A stretch of 37,868 nucleotides of DNA, taken from contig JAWCSA010000004.1 of assembly GCA_038868975.1 (NCBI GenBank), positions 1 through 37,868 on the forward strand. Reading direction: 5' to 3'. Position numbers and translations under genes: made by a program. Below are positions 17,311-26,546 of the stretch, piece after piece. This DNA is from Nitrososphaerales archaeon. GTDB taxonomy: Archaea > Thermoproteota > Nitrososphaeria > Nitrososphaerales > UBA213. The stretch's first letter is position 1. Every line of letters begins with the position of its first letter. The notes under the pieces were generated by a model. It saw nothing but the letters and a program-made list of their open reading frames with translations. It searched no databases and was not told the origin of the DNA.

Positions 17311-18645
17311 TCAGCCACCTGTAAAGGAGATGCCCTCCACGCTTATGTATGGAAGGAAGGAGTCGAAGACCTTCTTCTGCTCGTGTGAGATTGCGTAGAT
17401 CTGCTTCAAGGCGCTAAACACATTTCCTGCTACCATCACTTCCTTAATTGGATAGGCTATGCTACCATTTTCAATTAAATGCCCTCCCTTAACAACACCA
17501 GAAAAATCACCGTTAACGGGATTGACATTGCCTGAAAACCTGTTTATCATTACCCCGTTCCTTATCTCGCTTATCATAGAATCCAATCTATTTTTGCTTC
17601 CATCAAAGATCACGTTAGTTGTTCCAACGGAAGGAGGAGAACTTGTGCTACCCGTAGCATTTCCAGTACTCTTGGTCTTACCTTTATTTGCTGTAAACGT
17701 GTTATAGATATATCCCTCTAGTACGCCCTTGTTTATTAGCGCATTTCTTGTATGAGCTACACCCTCGCGATCAAAACTCTCTGCGCCAAGTCCTTCTACA
17801 AAAGTGGCGTCGTCGATCACAGTTAAATTGCTGGATGCGACCTTTTTACCGAGCATTCTGGCAAACTTGCTAGTCCCCTTTTGTACATTATGTGAATTGA
17901 TAGCAAAGACAACCACTTCCTGTATTAATTCATAGACGGCGTTTGGGCTTAACAACATCGTGCCCTTAAGACTCTTTATCTTTCTTGTCCTAAGCGAAGA
18001 TACCACAGATCTAGCGAACTCCTCTGCAGTAGTGACCACATCTATCTTTTTGACCGTATGTGTGCCATCAAACTGAAGATCAAAATTCGACACATTGTTT
18101 CCATCTATTGCCATACCCATAATACTCCATGAAAATACACTGATAGTTTCTTCAAGTTGGATATCGTTTGAGTTGCATAACGCATGTGTCATAACGGATG
18201 AATTGAAGTTTCCGCTGTCAACGCTCACCCTTGGATCATATGATAATGCACTTCCAAGCATCTCTGCTGCATATTTTGCAGCATCTTCTGGCTCAAAGCC
18301 TTCCGCATTTGCATCATAAATCCCTCGTAAGAACCTAACCTTACTCTTCTCTGGTAACACGTTATGCTTATCTCTTGGACTTGTATTTGCAATCTTTACT
18401 GCCTTTGTTACGGTATCAAGAACTTTATCCTTCTCCAGACTATTTACAGATGCAAAACCCAGAGAATTGTTTACAAATACCCTTACTCCTATGCCGCCCT
18501 TCCTATGCGATTTAACTTGTTTAAGATCGCTATTCTCCAGAAAAATCTCTGTTTCTTTATCGTATGTAGCATACACCTCAGCCTCATTTGCGTTCTGCTT
18601 GAGGGCTTCCTTCACAGCATATGAGCAGATCTCCACTAAAGTCAT
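17311..18645 (-). CDS. TldE/PmbA-like subunit of a TldD-TldE-type protease
   Basis: This is the non-catalytic partner of the TldD/TldE heterodimeric metalloprotease, which degrades unfolded peptides and in bacteria also matures peptide antibiotics and processes the CcdA antitoxin. Family features are the N-terminal GIGVRVFVNNSLGFASVNSLE, ALINKGVLEGYIYNTFTANK, SPPSVGTTNVIFD and the C-terminal GVVKGGHLIENGSIAYPIKEVMVAGN. No HExxxH motif is present, as expected for TldE. I set the start at ATG 18645 (MTLVEIC), whose ATGA overlaps the tldD stop, instead of an upstream start that would run into tldD. 444 residues. Confidence 0.88.
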   Translation of the reverse strand: MTLVEICSYAVKEALKQNANEAEVYATYDKETEIFLENSDLKQVKSHRKGGIGVRVFVNNSLGFASVNSLEKDKVLDTVTKAVKIANTSPRDKHNVLPEKSKVRFLRGIYDANAEGFEPEDAAKYAAEMLGSALSYDPRVSVDSGNFNSSVMTHALCNSNDIQLEETISVFSWSIMGMAIDGNNVSNFDLQFDGTHTVKKIDVVTTAEEFARSVVSSLRTRKIKSLKGTMLLSPNAVYELIQEVVVFAINSHNVQKGTSKFARMLGKKVASSNLTVIDDATFVEGLGAESFDREGVAHTRNALINKGVLEGYIYNTFTANKGKTKSTGNATGSTSSPPSVGTTNVIFDGSKNRLDSMISEIRNGVMINRFSGNVNPVNGDFSGVVKGGHLIENGSIAYPIKEVMVAGNVFSALKQIYAISHEQKKVFDSFLPYISVEGISFTGG

Positions 18646-20045
18646 TGCATTCCTCCAACGATTGCAGTACATCGAATATGTGGACCACCACCGTCGACCT
18701 TAATTGGTTGGTATTTGCCACAGTAACCGGTTCCAATATCATACTCAAAATCTTTACCAACAGCATCTACAGTCATCAACACATCGAGTGCACGTCCTGA
18801 TATGCTAGCACCTCTCATGAGATGCTTCACCTCGCCGTTTTCAATTAGATATGCTTCCTGGGAACCGAACATGAACTCACCATTGGCGTCTGCCTGTCCG
18901 TTTCTAGCTCCTTTGAGCAAATATCCATGTCTTGTATCCTTGATGATTTCATCCAAGGAGAATGACCGAGGTTCTATGAAGGTATTGCGCATCCTTATCA
19001 ACGGCTCATTGTCATATTCAAATGCCCTGGCATTGCCTGTTGGTTCTGCAGAAAGCATAGCTGCGGTCTCTCTGTTATGCAGATAAGATTTCATTACGCC
19101 GTCTTCTATAATTACAGTGCGACCAGCAAGGACACCCTCATCATCAACAAAGACGGTTCCAGCTGCGCCGTTCTTGAACTGCGATGGTCCACTATCAACC
19201 AAAGTAACGAGATCGCTTGCCACTTGCTCCCCTATCTTGTCCTTCAGAATCGAACCTGATAGAACGAAATCGGCCTCTGCAGTATGTCCGATCGCCTCAT
19301 GTGAAATTAATCCGACCATTCCAGGATCAAGTATTAGCTGTGTGCGCTCGCCTTTTGGTCGCTTTGCCTTTAGCAACTTTGTGGCTTTCTCTGCAGCCTC
19401 CTTTGAAAGGTCAGTGGCATCTCTGCTATTAAACAGATCGTTCCAACCGCCAGTTATTCCTATACCCTTCGACGCCATGGCGCTGTTGCCAGATTCTCTT
19501 GCTACTGCAGTTACGGAAAATTCTGGTTTTGAATCAAACGATTCAGCTGATGCACCATCAGTATTTACTACCATCTTATGGTCGACAGTTTCCCTGTAAG
19601 TACATGAAGCAGCTTTGATCCTACTAGAATGTCTCCTTGTCTGTTTTTCGGAATCTATAACCAATTTTATCTTCTCTTCAATACTGTGATCATTTAGATT
19701 ACCATTTATTGGGGGTTTGAATGTTCCTACTGCAATATTGGCATCTGCAAGTTTGTCGACCTTGCGCCGTTTGCTTGTCGATATTAAACCAGCAGATGAG
19801 ATAGCATTGCTAATTGAACCGTTAATTGATTCACTTGAAAGCTCACTAGTGCTGCTGAAGCCCCAACAACCGCCCACAAGCACACGTATGCCAATGCCAT
19901 CATTAACCACCGATCGTATCCTATCGAGTTCTCCATTGCTAACTCTGATCTCGTTCAATGTTCGCGTATGATAGCGCAATTCAACGTAGGAGGTGCCCTT
20001 TGCATGATCCAGAAATTTTTTCAACTCATCTATAGAAATATGCAT
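18642..20045 (-). CDS. tldD: TldD-like metalloprotease, catalytic subunit
   Basis: This is the catalytic subunit of the TldD/TldE protease, 467 residues. The zinc motif is HEAIGHTAEAD (H249, E250, H254), followed by DFVLSGSILKDKIGEQVAS. Further family segments are GIGIRVLVGGCWGFSSTSEL near the N-terminus, VDDEGVLAGRTVIIEDGVMKSYLHNRETA, SAEPTGNARAFEYDNEPLIRM and LIENGEVKHLMRGASISG. It is the first gene of the tldD-tldE-reductase operon and overlaps tldE by four bases. The substrate peptide in archaea is unknown. Confidence 0.92.
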   Translation of the reverse strand: MHISIDELKKFLDHAKGTSYVELRYHTRTLNEIRVSNGELDRIRSVVNDGIGIRVLVGGCWGFSSTSELSSESINGSISNAISSAGLISTSKRRKVDKLADANIAVGTFKPPINGNLNDHSIEEKIKLVIDSEKQTRRHSSRIKAASCTYRETVDHKMVVNTDGASAESFDSKPEFSVTAVARESGNSAMASKGIGITGGWNDLFNSRDATDLSKEAAEKATKLLKAKRPKGERTQLILDPGMVGLISHEAIGHTAEADFVLSGSILKDKIGEQVASDLVTLVDSGPSQFKNGAAGTVFVDDEGVLAGRTVIIEDGVMKSYLHNRETAAMLSAEPTGNARAFEYDNEPLIRMRNTFIEPRSFSLDEIIKDTRHGYLLKGARNGQADANGEFMFGSQEAYLIENGEVKHLMRGASISGRALDVLMTVDAVGKDFEYDIGTGYCGKYQPIKVDGGGPHIRCTAIVGGMQ

Positions 20046-20084
20046 AGGTGCTCCTGTATCTTGGCTGTATTTAATCTGAACTAT

Positions 20085-20408
20085 TTAAGAATAAATATGA
20101 AGTTTACCCAGATGGTTTGTGCAACGTTCTGAAATTGCAAGTATTTCATTTCTTCTAATAATCACAAACATTCGCATGATAATTTCTCCAGCATATGCAG
20201 GATCTATAATTGCATGTGACAAACCTTGATATGGCCCATCTGATACTGTACAAATTACTTCAACTTATCAGCAAGGAAACATTGATCATGAAGAATATGA
20301 TATTGTGTTAGCAAAGATCTTGACATAATCTGACATTTCTATACCGAGTGATCTAATTTCGAGATCCCGAAGCTCATCACCTAGTATTTGCGCGTAATCT
20401 TTGTTCAT
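20085..20408 (-). pseudogene. Remnant of an unidentified small gene upstream of tldD
   Basis: Two protein-like segments lie head to tail on the minus strand. The first starts at ATG 20408 and reads MNKDYAQILGDELRDLEIRS through SDYVKIFANTISYSS to a TGA at 20286. The second, in another frame from about 20261 to a TAA at 20085, reads EVICTVSDGPYQGLSHAII, then DPAYAGEIIMRMFVIIRRNE and ILAISERCTNHLG. The composition looks coding, and the first segment resembles the start of small thaumarchaeal regulator-like proteins, but I cannot name the family. It may be one frameshifted gene or two fragments. Confidence 0.35.
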
Positions 20409-20810
20409 GCGAGACCAGAAATTTAGGAAATAGCAATGGTTCTGCATTATACGGAGATGGTAGCGTTTAGCTACTCTATGAACATGGGTGTAAAACTTAT
20501 GCTATGCTATGCAAGATAAGAATTTTTGAGCGAGTACATGCGCATGAAAGTATCAGGGGGGAGGGGTTCGTATATAAAGAAATGAGAAAATACGCATGGA
20601 AGCAAGAAAGGGATAGGTAGAATATGTAGAACATGGCTCAACTGTATTCCTCCTGTTACAGAAAATATTCCACTAATTGCTACAATTCTTCTGTAATGTT
20701 AGATCACGGATTTAGGAAAATCAGTATAGTTAACGGTTTTACCGTTGTTTTCGGCAGTATATGAAGATGAAACAAATAAACTTAATTTATTGATATCTTC
20801 TAGATTATTC
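20409..20810. other. Gene-poor spacer with two G-rich repeat units
   Basis: There is no convincing gene in these 400 bases. Two related units begin with CGCATG at 20541 (CGCATGAAAG followed by a run of G and GTATATAAAG) and 20593 (CGCATGGAAGCAAGAAAGGG). A third related unit is at 33631. Near the right end, the TATA-like CTTAATTTAT at 20781-20790 lies about 25 bases before the ATG of the next gene and is probably its promoter. Confidence 0.5.
20541..20632 (+). repeat. Two tandem G-rich repeat units related to one at 33631
   Basis: Unit one (20541-20585) and unit two (20593-20632) share the frame CGCATG(A/G)AAG, then a purine-rich run with G4-G6, then an AATAT or TATATAAAG tail. They are about 52 bases apart. 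Unit one contains a 13-codon frame (MKVSGGRGSYIKK), but the third repeat matches better at the nucleotide level than at the peptide level. Function unknown; small RNA, protein-binding sites or relics of a mobile element are all possible. Confidence 0.4.
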
Positions 20811-21446
20811 ATGAAAATTGGAATTTTGGGATCAGGGGATGTGGGCCGCAAGTTAGGCGATGGTTTCATAGAACTCAAGCATACCGTCAAAATTGGAACT
20901 CGAGACCCAAGCAAGGTCAAGGAATGGGTTTCTAAACATGGCAACAATGCATCCTCTGGAAGCTTTGCAGAGGCAGCAGAGTTCGGAGAACTGGTCGTAA
21001 TCGCAACCCTATGGGCAGGGACTTCTAACGCTATAAAATTGGCTGATCCCAAGAATTTTGCTGGAAAGGTTGTAATTGATGTCACGAACCCATTGGACTT
21101 TTCCCAAGGATTCCCTCGGCTTTCAGTAGGTCATACTGATTCTGCTGGTGAAACAATCCAGCGGATGTTGCCGCATGCTAGAGTTGTAAAAGCATTCAAT
21201 ATAGTTGGCAATCCACACATGATCAATCCAGATTTTGCTGGTGGTCCCCCTACTATGTTTATTTGTGGAAACGACATTGCGGCAAAAAAGATCGTGGGAG
21301 CAATGCTTACCTCATTCGGCTGGGAAACTATCGATATAGGAGCAATTGAAGGATCGCGCCTCCTCGAACCACTTGCAATGCTTTGGATCACCTACTATTT
21401 CAAAGCTAATAGCGGCAACCATGCCTTCAAGCTGCTAAGGAAGTAA
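20811..21446 (+). CDS. NADPH-dependent F420 reductase-like NAD(P)-binding oxidoreductase
   Basis: This 211-residue Rossmann-fold protein is of the F420:NADP oxidoreductase-like family. The nucleotide-binding motif is at the N-terminus (KIGILGSGDVGRKLGDGF), followed by KIGTRDPSKVKEW, in which the arginine fits the NADP phosphate. Then come LVVIATLWAG, VVIDVTNPLDFSQG and VVKAFNIVGNPHM. Start at ATG 20811, not the upstream start at 20745, because the Rossmann strand begins right there and the TATA-like sequence at 20781-20790 suits a leaderless transcript. It stands alone on the plus strand. Relatives reduce F420 or other flavins, or act as ferric or glyoxylate-type reductases, so the substrate is not certain. 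Confidence 0.82.
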   Translation: MKIGILGSGDVGRKLGDGFIELKHTVKIGTRDPSKVKEWVSKHGNNASSGSFAEAAEFGELVVIATLWAGTSNAIKLADPKNFAGKVVIDVTNPLDFSQGFPRLSVGHTDSAGETIQRMLPHARVVKAFNIVGNPHMINPDFAGGPPTMFICGNDIAAKKIVGAMLTSFGWETIDIGAIEGSRLLEPLAMLWITYYFKANSGNHAFKLLRK

Positions 21447-21588
21447 TTTAGAACCAGCATTGCTGTCATCTGCTAAATCCAGTGAAAAACCTTCAGTTTT
21501 ACGTTTGTGGACCATATGTTACACGTGAAAGTCAAGCAAACATAGAGATACATAACGTATAAATCCTATACAGGCTGCTTGCATGTAA

Positions 21589-21755
21589 ATGAAGACTGAG
21601 GTTTTGTTGGACAGCATTCATGATGACGACATCAGCGTCTCTTTCCTTATTTCATAGGAATCAAGGAATACAGGTTCTTTTCCAAATGGAGCAAAAGAAA
21701 CAAAGAGTACGAATCGGCACAAAAGCGAGTTGAAGACAAACTGGATGAAGAATAA
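21589..21755 (+). pseudogene. Small frameshifted gene of unknown function
   Basis: A TATA-like ATAAATCC near 21560 precedes ATG 21589, which opens MKTEVLLDSIHDDDISVSFL and stops at 21657. In a second frame the sequence continues as IGIKEYRFFSKWSKRNKEYE and SAQKRVEDKLDEE to a TAA at 21755. Joined near 21650 this gives a roughly 55-residue protein with a hydrophobic patch and a highly charged tail. The charged tail looks coding, but no family was recognised. Confidence 0.35.
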
Positions 21756-21921
21756 GATATGCATCTATAGCGATGGAATTGGATGGGCATGAATGAAAAT
21801 GGTTAATATGGTGGAGTGAGGTTGTTTCAGTTATATTTTACTGTAAAATGATGAACCATGTTCAACAAATTTTATATTGAATGTTTCAATATTTCATCGA
21901 ACAACTAGCAGGAGAATTAAT

Positions 21922-22572
21922 TTGGTCAGCAAAATTATGATTCTATATCTTGCTGCAGCCGCTACAACTGCCGTAGCTGGTATGCTGCACTTGATGCTTG
22001 GTCCAAATAACTTAGGATTCAATATGAACTAGGGGATATTGTTTATAGTTGGAGGAATATCTCAGGTGTTCTGGATTATTCCTGTGGTCAGAAAATGGGG
22101 AATTCTATGGTACTCTATTGGTATTGGTGGAACGGCAGTATTCATGGCAATATTCTTCATAACAAGGGTACCCGGCAACCCGATAACTGGAAGAGGCGGT
22201 GGGATGAATACGATGTCCATTGCAGTTGAAGTCTTCCAAGCCGCATTTATCGTATTGGCATCTGCAATAATTGCTTATGAAATGAAAATGAAGAAGCGAT
22301 CTGCTGAAAAGATTGCAAGTGCAGCTACGATGAAGAGCAGGAAACAGATTTCAGTTCTAGCCACGATTGTGATTGCACTCGTTCTAGTAGGATTGTTGCT
22401 GCTTTCAATGGCCGCACCAAGACCAACGGGCGCTCCTCCAGTTTCAGGCGATGCTGCTTCTGGACGGAACGGACAGTCGCAAGGAGAATCAGCTGTCCAA
22501 GTTGTAGCATCCGCAGATTTTAACTACATGCTTACGCCGGATCCGGCCTGGATTAAAGTTGCATGTCGATAG
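21922..22572 (+). pseudogene. Multi-helix membrane protein gene interrupted by an in-frame amber stop
   Basis: A single reading frame runs from TTG 21922 (seven bases after GGAG at 21911-21914) or ATG 21937 to a stop at 22572, broken only by TAG at 22030-22032. Before it come ILYLAAAATTAVAGMLHLML and GPNNLGFNMN; after it come GILFIVGGISQVFWIIPVV and then further helices. The helical hairpin spanning the stop reads as one continuous domain, so a sense codon (for example CAG) has probably mutated to TAG. The rest has helices around AVFMAIFFITRV and EVFQAAFIVLASAIIAYE, a Lys-rich loop, another helix (VLATIVIALVLVGLLLLS) and a Gly/Ser/Pro-rich external tail ending DFNYMLTPDPAWIKVACR. The end could be a truncated cupredoxin-like domain. 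Translation restart at 22039, read-through, or pseudogenisation are all possible. Confidence 0.6.
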
Positions 22573-22779
22573 AGAAGAAGCTTCCTTTGTAGATGCAATG
22601 CCTAACAGTCCTTATTAGATAATGCACGTCGAACGACCCTACAATGAGATCCTGCATCGTGTATTGTCATCATCTTTTACGTTGTGCAGGACTGATTGCA
22701 CTTCTCATGTTAAGAATATTTCTAGAAATCAATCAATTTGAATGTAATGTTCTAATACTGCTTTTACCAATTCATTTTC

Positions 22780-23172
22780 ATGACAAAGGAAAATCAGACG
22801 GACGAGTGGAAAGAAAAACTTACACCAGAGCAGTATTACGTATGTATGTTGAAAGGCACCGAACCTGCCTTTTCTGGAGAGTACTGGAACTGCAAAGAGA
22901 ATGGTGTTTACAGATGCGTATGCTGCGGTAACGAGCTATTAATTTCCGATACAAAGTACGATTCTAACACTGGATGGCCAAGTTTCTGGTCTCCCATCAA
23001 TGAGGATAGCGTGGAGTATGAAATGGATTACAGCTATGGAATGCAGAGGGTTGAGGTTATGTGCGGCAAGTGTGGCGCACATTTGGGCCATGTCTTCGAT
23101 GATGGGCCCAAACCTACAAACAAGCGCTACTGCATTAATTCTGTAGCGTTAAAACTGCATAAAAGCGAATGA
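22780..23172 (+). CDS. msrB: Peptide methionine (R)-S-oxide reductase
   Basis: This enzyme repairs oxidised methionine (R-sulfoxide) in proteins. It has 130 residues, typical of MsrB. Visible features are two CxxC zinc pairs (C46/C49 and C95/C98), the substrate pocket GWPSFW, and the catalytic RYCIN segment with C118. The motif GKCGAHLGHVFDDGPKPT is canonical. ATG 22780 is the natural start. It converges with phoU, with two bases between the stops. No msrA is in the window. Confidence 0.95.
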   Translation: MTKENQTDEWKEKLTPEQYYVCMLKGTEPAFSGEYWNCKENGVYRCVCCGNELLISDTKYDSNTGWPSFWSPINEDSVEYEMDYSYGMQRVEVMCGKCGAHLGHVFDDGPKPTNKRYCINSVALKLHKSE

Positions 23173-23174
23173 TC

Positions 23175-23807
23175 TCACATACTGGATTTTTCTCCGCTCA
23201 CGATATACTTTACTAGATCGCTTATGTACACAGCATGATCCGCTATTCTTTCAAGGTAACGCAGAATAAGCGCCGCTGAAATTGCACATTTGATCTCTAT
23301 CTCTCCTTCAAGAATTCTTTTTATATTCTGCCTATAAAATGAATCAACAATATCATCGGCTTGTCGAAGTTCTTCAGCAACATTCGCATCTCTCTCGTTA
23401 AATGCTTTGATGCTATCACGTATCATCTTCTTCACTTCATCAGCAGTATTAGCAACCATCGAATGGTCACAATCAGAAAGTTTTCCAAACTGATCCCTCA
23501 CCTGTGCTATATCATATGCATACCTGCCAAACCGTGCAAAACCATAAGATATTTCCATACATGCCTTGATGAACCTTAGATCTGCAGCAACAGGTTGATA
23601 TCGTACGAGTAATTCAACAGCAAGATCGCTTACCTCTTCTTGCAACATAATGAGCTCATTGGATTGATTGGATATAGTTGTTACAACATTTTTATCGGAC
23701 AAATATGCTTCAATCGCCACACTCACAGAATTCTCTGAGAGTTCAGCCATGTCCTGCATCAAATTGGTCAGTTTGCTCAGTCCTAGGTCCATTAACCTAC
23801 GTACCAA
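23175..23807 (-). CDS. phoU: PhoU-family phosphate transport regulator
   Basis: This is a helical cytoplasmic protein of 210 residues with two PhoU repeats. Signatures are VSDLAVELLVRYQPVAADLRFIKA and, in the second half, ILRYLERIADHAVYISDLV, the metal-binding E/D-xxxD pattern of the family. PhoU proteins restrain the Pst transporter when phosphate is plentiful. It is the last gene of the pstSCAB-phoU operon, 16 bases after pstB. A second, larger PhoU-domain protein with an AbrB head is encoded divergently at the other end of the operon. Confidence 0.92.
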   Translation of the reverse strand: MVRRLMDLGLSKLTNLMQDMAELSENSVSVAIEAYLSDKNVVTTISNQSNELIMLQEEVSDLAVELLVRYQPVAADLRFIKACMEISYGFARFGRYAYDIAQVRDQFGKLSDCDHSMVANTADEVKKMIRDSIKAFNERDANVAEELRQADDIVDSFYRQNIKRILEGEIEIKCAISAALILRYLERIADHAVYISDLVKYIVSGEKSSM

Positions 23808-23823
23808 AATGTTTTACCACCGA

Positions 23824-24657
23824 TCAACCAAACCTTCCACTTATGTAATCCTCGGTAAGTTTTTCAGTCGGATTCTCAAAGATCTGTTTTGTCGGCCCAA
23901 ATTCAACAAGTTTTCCAAGGTAAATGAATGCCGTGTAATCGGATACCCTTGCGGCTTGTTGCATGTTGTGAGTTACTATTACTATCGTATAATCCTGTTT
24001 CAATCTATCTATCAACTGTTCAATCTTTGCAGTTGATATCGGATCCAATGCGGAGGCAGGTTCATCCATGCACAAAACTTCAGGTTCAGTTGCTAACGCC
24101 CTAGCAATACACAACCTCTGTTGCTGTCCGCCAGAAAGACTTACCCCTGGTCTGTCAAGCTCGTCTTTCACTTCATCCCATAATGCTGCCATCTCAAGAC
24201 ATCGTTTAACAATCGCGTCAAGCGTATGCCTGTTTCGCACACCGTTAAGCTTCATGCCTGCTGCAACATTGTCGTATACGCTCATTGTTGGGAATGGATT
24301 TGGCTTCTGGAAGACCATTCCGATCTTTCTTCTTACTAAAATAGGGTTCACACCATTTTCATAGATATTTAGACCATCCAGCATTAACTTACCACTTGTT
24401 GTAGCTCCATGAATTAATTCATGCAATCTATTGAAGCATCTGATAAGAGTTGTTTTGCCGCAGCCAGAAGGTCCTATTATTGCTGTCACCGAATTAGTCT
24501 TTATCTTCATGCTTATGTCCTTTATAGCCGGTTTTCCACTATAGTATGCGCTAAAGTCTTCCAAGATCAGTTTGTATTTACCCAGAGCTAACTCGGCACT
24601 CAGGCCCTTATCTGGAATAGTCTTGATTGTTATTTTCTCATCTCCTAACAAGTACAA
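23824..24657 (-). CDS. pstB: Phosphate ABC transporter ATP-binding protein
   Basis: This is the ATPase of the high-affinity phosphate importer, 277 residues. Walker A is GPSGCGKTT (62-70), the Q-loop FQKPNPFP, the ABC signature LSGGQQQRL (171-179), Walker [13 protein letters not shown] and the switch histidine in [22 protein letters not shown] and [18 protein letters not shown] are specific to PstB. The first 25 residues precede the ABC fold and overlap the end of pstA by 20 bases, so a slightly later start is possible. Confidence 0.96.
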   Translation of the reverse strand: MYLLGDEKITIKTIPDKGLSAELALGKYKLILEDFSAYYSGKPAIKDISMKIKTNSVTAIIGPSGCGKTTLIRCFNRLHELIHGATTSGKLMLDGLNIYENGVNPILVRRKIGMVFQKPNPFPTMSVYDNVAAGMKLNGVRNRHTLDAIVKRCLEMAALWDEVKDELDRPGVSLSGGQQQRLCIARALATEPEVLCMDEPASALDPISTAKIEQLIDRLKQDYTIVIVTHNMQQAARVSDYTAFIYLGKLVEFGPTKQIFENPTEKLTEDYISGRFG

Positions 24658-25540
24658 ACAACCTCCTACCAGTTAAAATTCGTACGCCTACATTGAGGCT
24701 TAGTACTATTAATATGAGAATTAATGCCGCACCCCATCCATCCAAGCGCGCGTAATCATACGGCAGTAACGAAAGTCTCCATATCCTTAACGGAAGAGCG
24801 TCCAATGGTTTATCAAATCCTTGGAAAAATAGACTACTTCCAAGGATCGTTAGTATCAAGGGAGCTGTTTCGCCTGCAATTCTTGCAACCGCTAGCATCA
24901 CACCCGTTACTAATCCACCCTTGGCACTAGCCAACAAAACGCTAAATGTTGATCTCCATTGAGGTACCCCTAAGGCAAGAGCCGCTTCTCGTATAGTTTG
25001 AGGTACTAGTTTTAATGCCTCTTCAGTCGTGCGGGCCACTATTGGGAGCATGATTATCGATAAGGCAAATGCTCCTGCCCAGACGGAAAAAGAGCCAATT
25101 ACAAGCACAATAAGCATAAAAGCAAAGATTCCTACGACGATGGATGGAAATTCCGTTAACACATCATTGAAGAATCTTACAGTCTTTGCGAACTTGTTAT
25201 TTCCAAACTCAGAAAGGTAAATACCCATCAACACACCTGCAGGAACTCCAAGTAGCGAGCCTAATCCTATAAGTATTAAGGTGCCTTGAATTGCTGGTGC
25301 TATACCTCCTTCTGCTTCTCCAACAGCGCCAGGTGGTTCTGTTAGGAATGCTAGATCTATCGCAGCTGCCCCATTCTTGAATACTTCAACAAGAATGCTT
25401 CCTAATGGTATTATTGCTATTACCACACAACCAAGGGCAGCTGTTCTGAAGATCTTATCAACAAGTAATCTTTGCTTTAGATTTTTTCCCAGTTCCAGTA
25501 CTCTGGTTGATTTCACCTGCATTATTTCTGTCTCGCTCAT
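24638..25540 (-). CDS. pstA: Phosphate ABC transporter permease
   Basis: This is the second membrane permease of the Pst complex, 300 residues and six predicted helices. The family segments [14 protein letters not shown] and [25 protein letters not shown] are present; the latter is the EAA-type loop that docks on Pst[37 protein letters not shown] is the typical first pair of helices (shown here only as landmarks). It overlaps the pstC stop by four bases. Confidence 0.95.
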   Translation of the reverse strand: MSETEIMQVKSTRVLELGKNLKQRLLVDKIFRTAALGCVVIAIIPLGSILVEVFKNGAAAIDLAFLTEPPGAVGEAEGGIAPAIQGTLILIGLGSLLGVPAGVLMGIYLSEFGNNKFAKTVRFFNDVLTEFPSIVVGIFAFMLIVLVIGSFSVWAGAFALSIIMLPIVARTTEEALKLVPQTIREAALALGVPQWRSTFSVLLASAKGGLVTGVMLAVARIAGETAPLILTILGSSLFFQGFDKPLDALPLRIWRLSLLPYDYARLDGWGAALILILIVLSLNVGVRILTGRRLFVLVRR

Positions 25541-26532
25541 TCTACACTCCCCTTTGTCTTAACCATTCTTGAAATCATCAGCGTGGCAATCACGTTGATA
25601 GCCATTGCCACGGTGAACAGCACCAACCCGACTCCAATAAGTGCAGCTGGGTGCAAAGAGAACGGATCAGCCTCATTAAACTCATTGGCAATGATACTTG
25701 CCATCGTCTGCCCTGGTTCAAGCAATGAGAACGGTAAGGCCTTTTCACCTACCACATTGCCGATAACCATCGTAACAGCCATAGTTTCTCCTACAGCCCT
25801 TCCCAGACCAAGTATAGTTGCTCCAAAGATACCTGACTTTGCATAGGGAATTACGGCTCGCCTGAACACTTCCCATTTTGTAGCACCAATTGCATACGCA
25901 GCTTCTCTCTGTGCGTTCGGAACTGCCATAAAGACCTCCCTTGAAACAGCAGACACCGTAGGTATGATCATTATTGCCAGTATTACACCTGCTGTAAGAA
26001 CATTAAGACCCAAAGGAGTACCGGAACTGGAAAAGATTGGTATAAATCCTAAATGTGTTGCCAATGGAGCTTCTATGTAGTCCTTCAACCAGAATCTAAG
26101 TACAAAGAGGCCCCAAAGTCCATAAATTACACTTGGGACAGCTGCAAGGAGCTCTACTAAGAAGGAAAGAGTTGTTCGAACATGTTTATGGGCCATCTCC
26201 ACCAAGTACATCGCTATACCAATGCTAACTGGAACACCAAGCACTATTGCAATTGCTGATGTAACCAATGTACCCAGTATGTAAGGAAGCACGCCGTATA
26301 CTTCCCTACCTTGAACCGGATTCCATTCACTACCTATTAAAAAGTCAAAACCAAATCTGCTTAAAGCAGGCTCTGCACCTATTGTTATTTCTATAACCAT
26401 TAGAGCAATAACTAGCAGAAGGTAAGCAGAAGCGCCAGCTGTAATCCACTTGAAGATACCATCAAAATTGAAAAATTTCTTACGCGACTTTACTTCAATA
26501 CTAGGTTTGGCATTGTAAAAAATGTTGATCAT
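25537..26532 (-). CDS. pstC: Phosphate ABC transporter permease
   Basis: This is the first permease of Pst, 331 residues. Landmarks are SEWNPVQGREVYGVLPYILG, AAVPSVIYGLWGLF, the coupling loop VPNAQREAAYAIGATKWEVF and AVGETMAVTMVIGNV. An N-terminal polar stretch precedes the first helix. It lies 14 bases downstream of pstS and overlaps pstA. Confidence 0.95.
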   Translation of the reverse strand: MINIFYNAKPSIEVKSRKKFFNFDGIFKWITAGASAYLLLVIALMVIEITIGAEPALSRFGFDFLIGSEWNPVQGREVYGVLPYILGTLVTSAIAIVLGVPVSIGIAMYLVEMAHKHVRTTLSFLVELLAAVPSVIYGLWGLFVLRFWLKDYIEAPLATHLGFIPIFSSSGTPLGLNVLTAGVILAIMIIPTVSAVSREVFMAVPNAQREAAYAIGATKWEVFRRAVIPYAKSGIFGATILGLGRAVGETMAVTMVIGNVVGEKALPFSLLEPGQTMASIIANEFNEADPFSLHPAALIGVGLVLFTVAMAINVIATLMISRMVKTKGSVE

Positions 26533-26546
26533 ACCAGTTCACTTGC

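Noticed and set aside
20541-20640. CRISPR array from the repeated CGCATG units
   Set aside because: There are only two imperfect units, no regular spacers and no cas genes.
20726-20745. Short hairpin AACGG/CCGTT as a terminator
   Set aside because: The stem is only five bases, and it lies upstream of a gene on the same strand without a matching upstream transcript.
22644-22931. 95-residue plus-strand frame upstream of msrB
   Set aside because: Half of it overlaps msrB in another frame, and the rest has no motif or plausible start signal.
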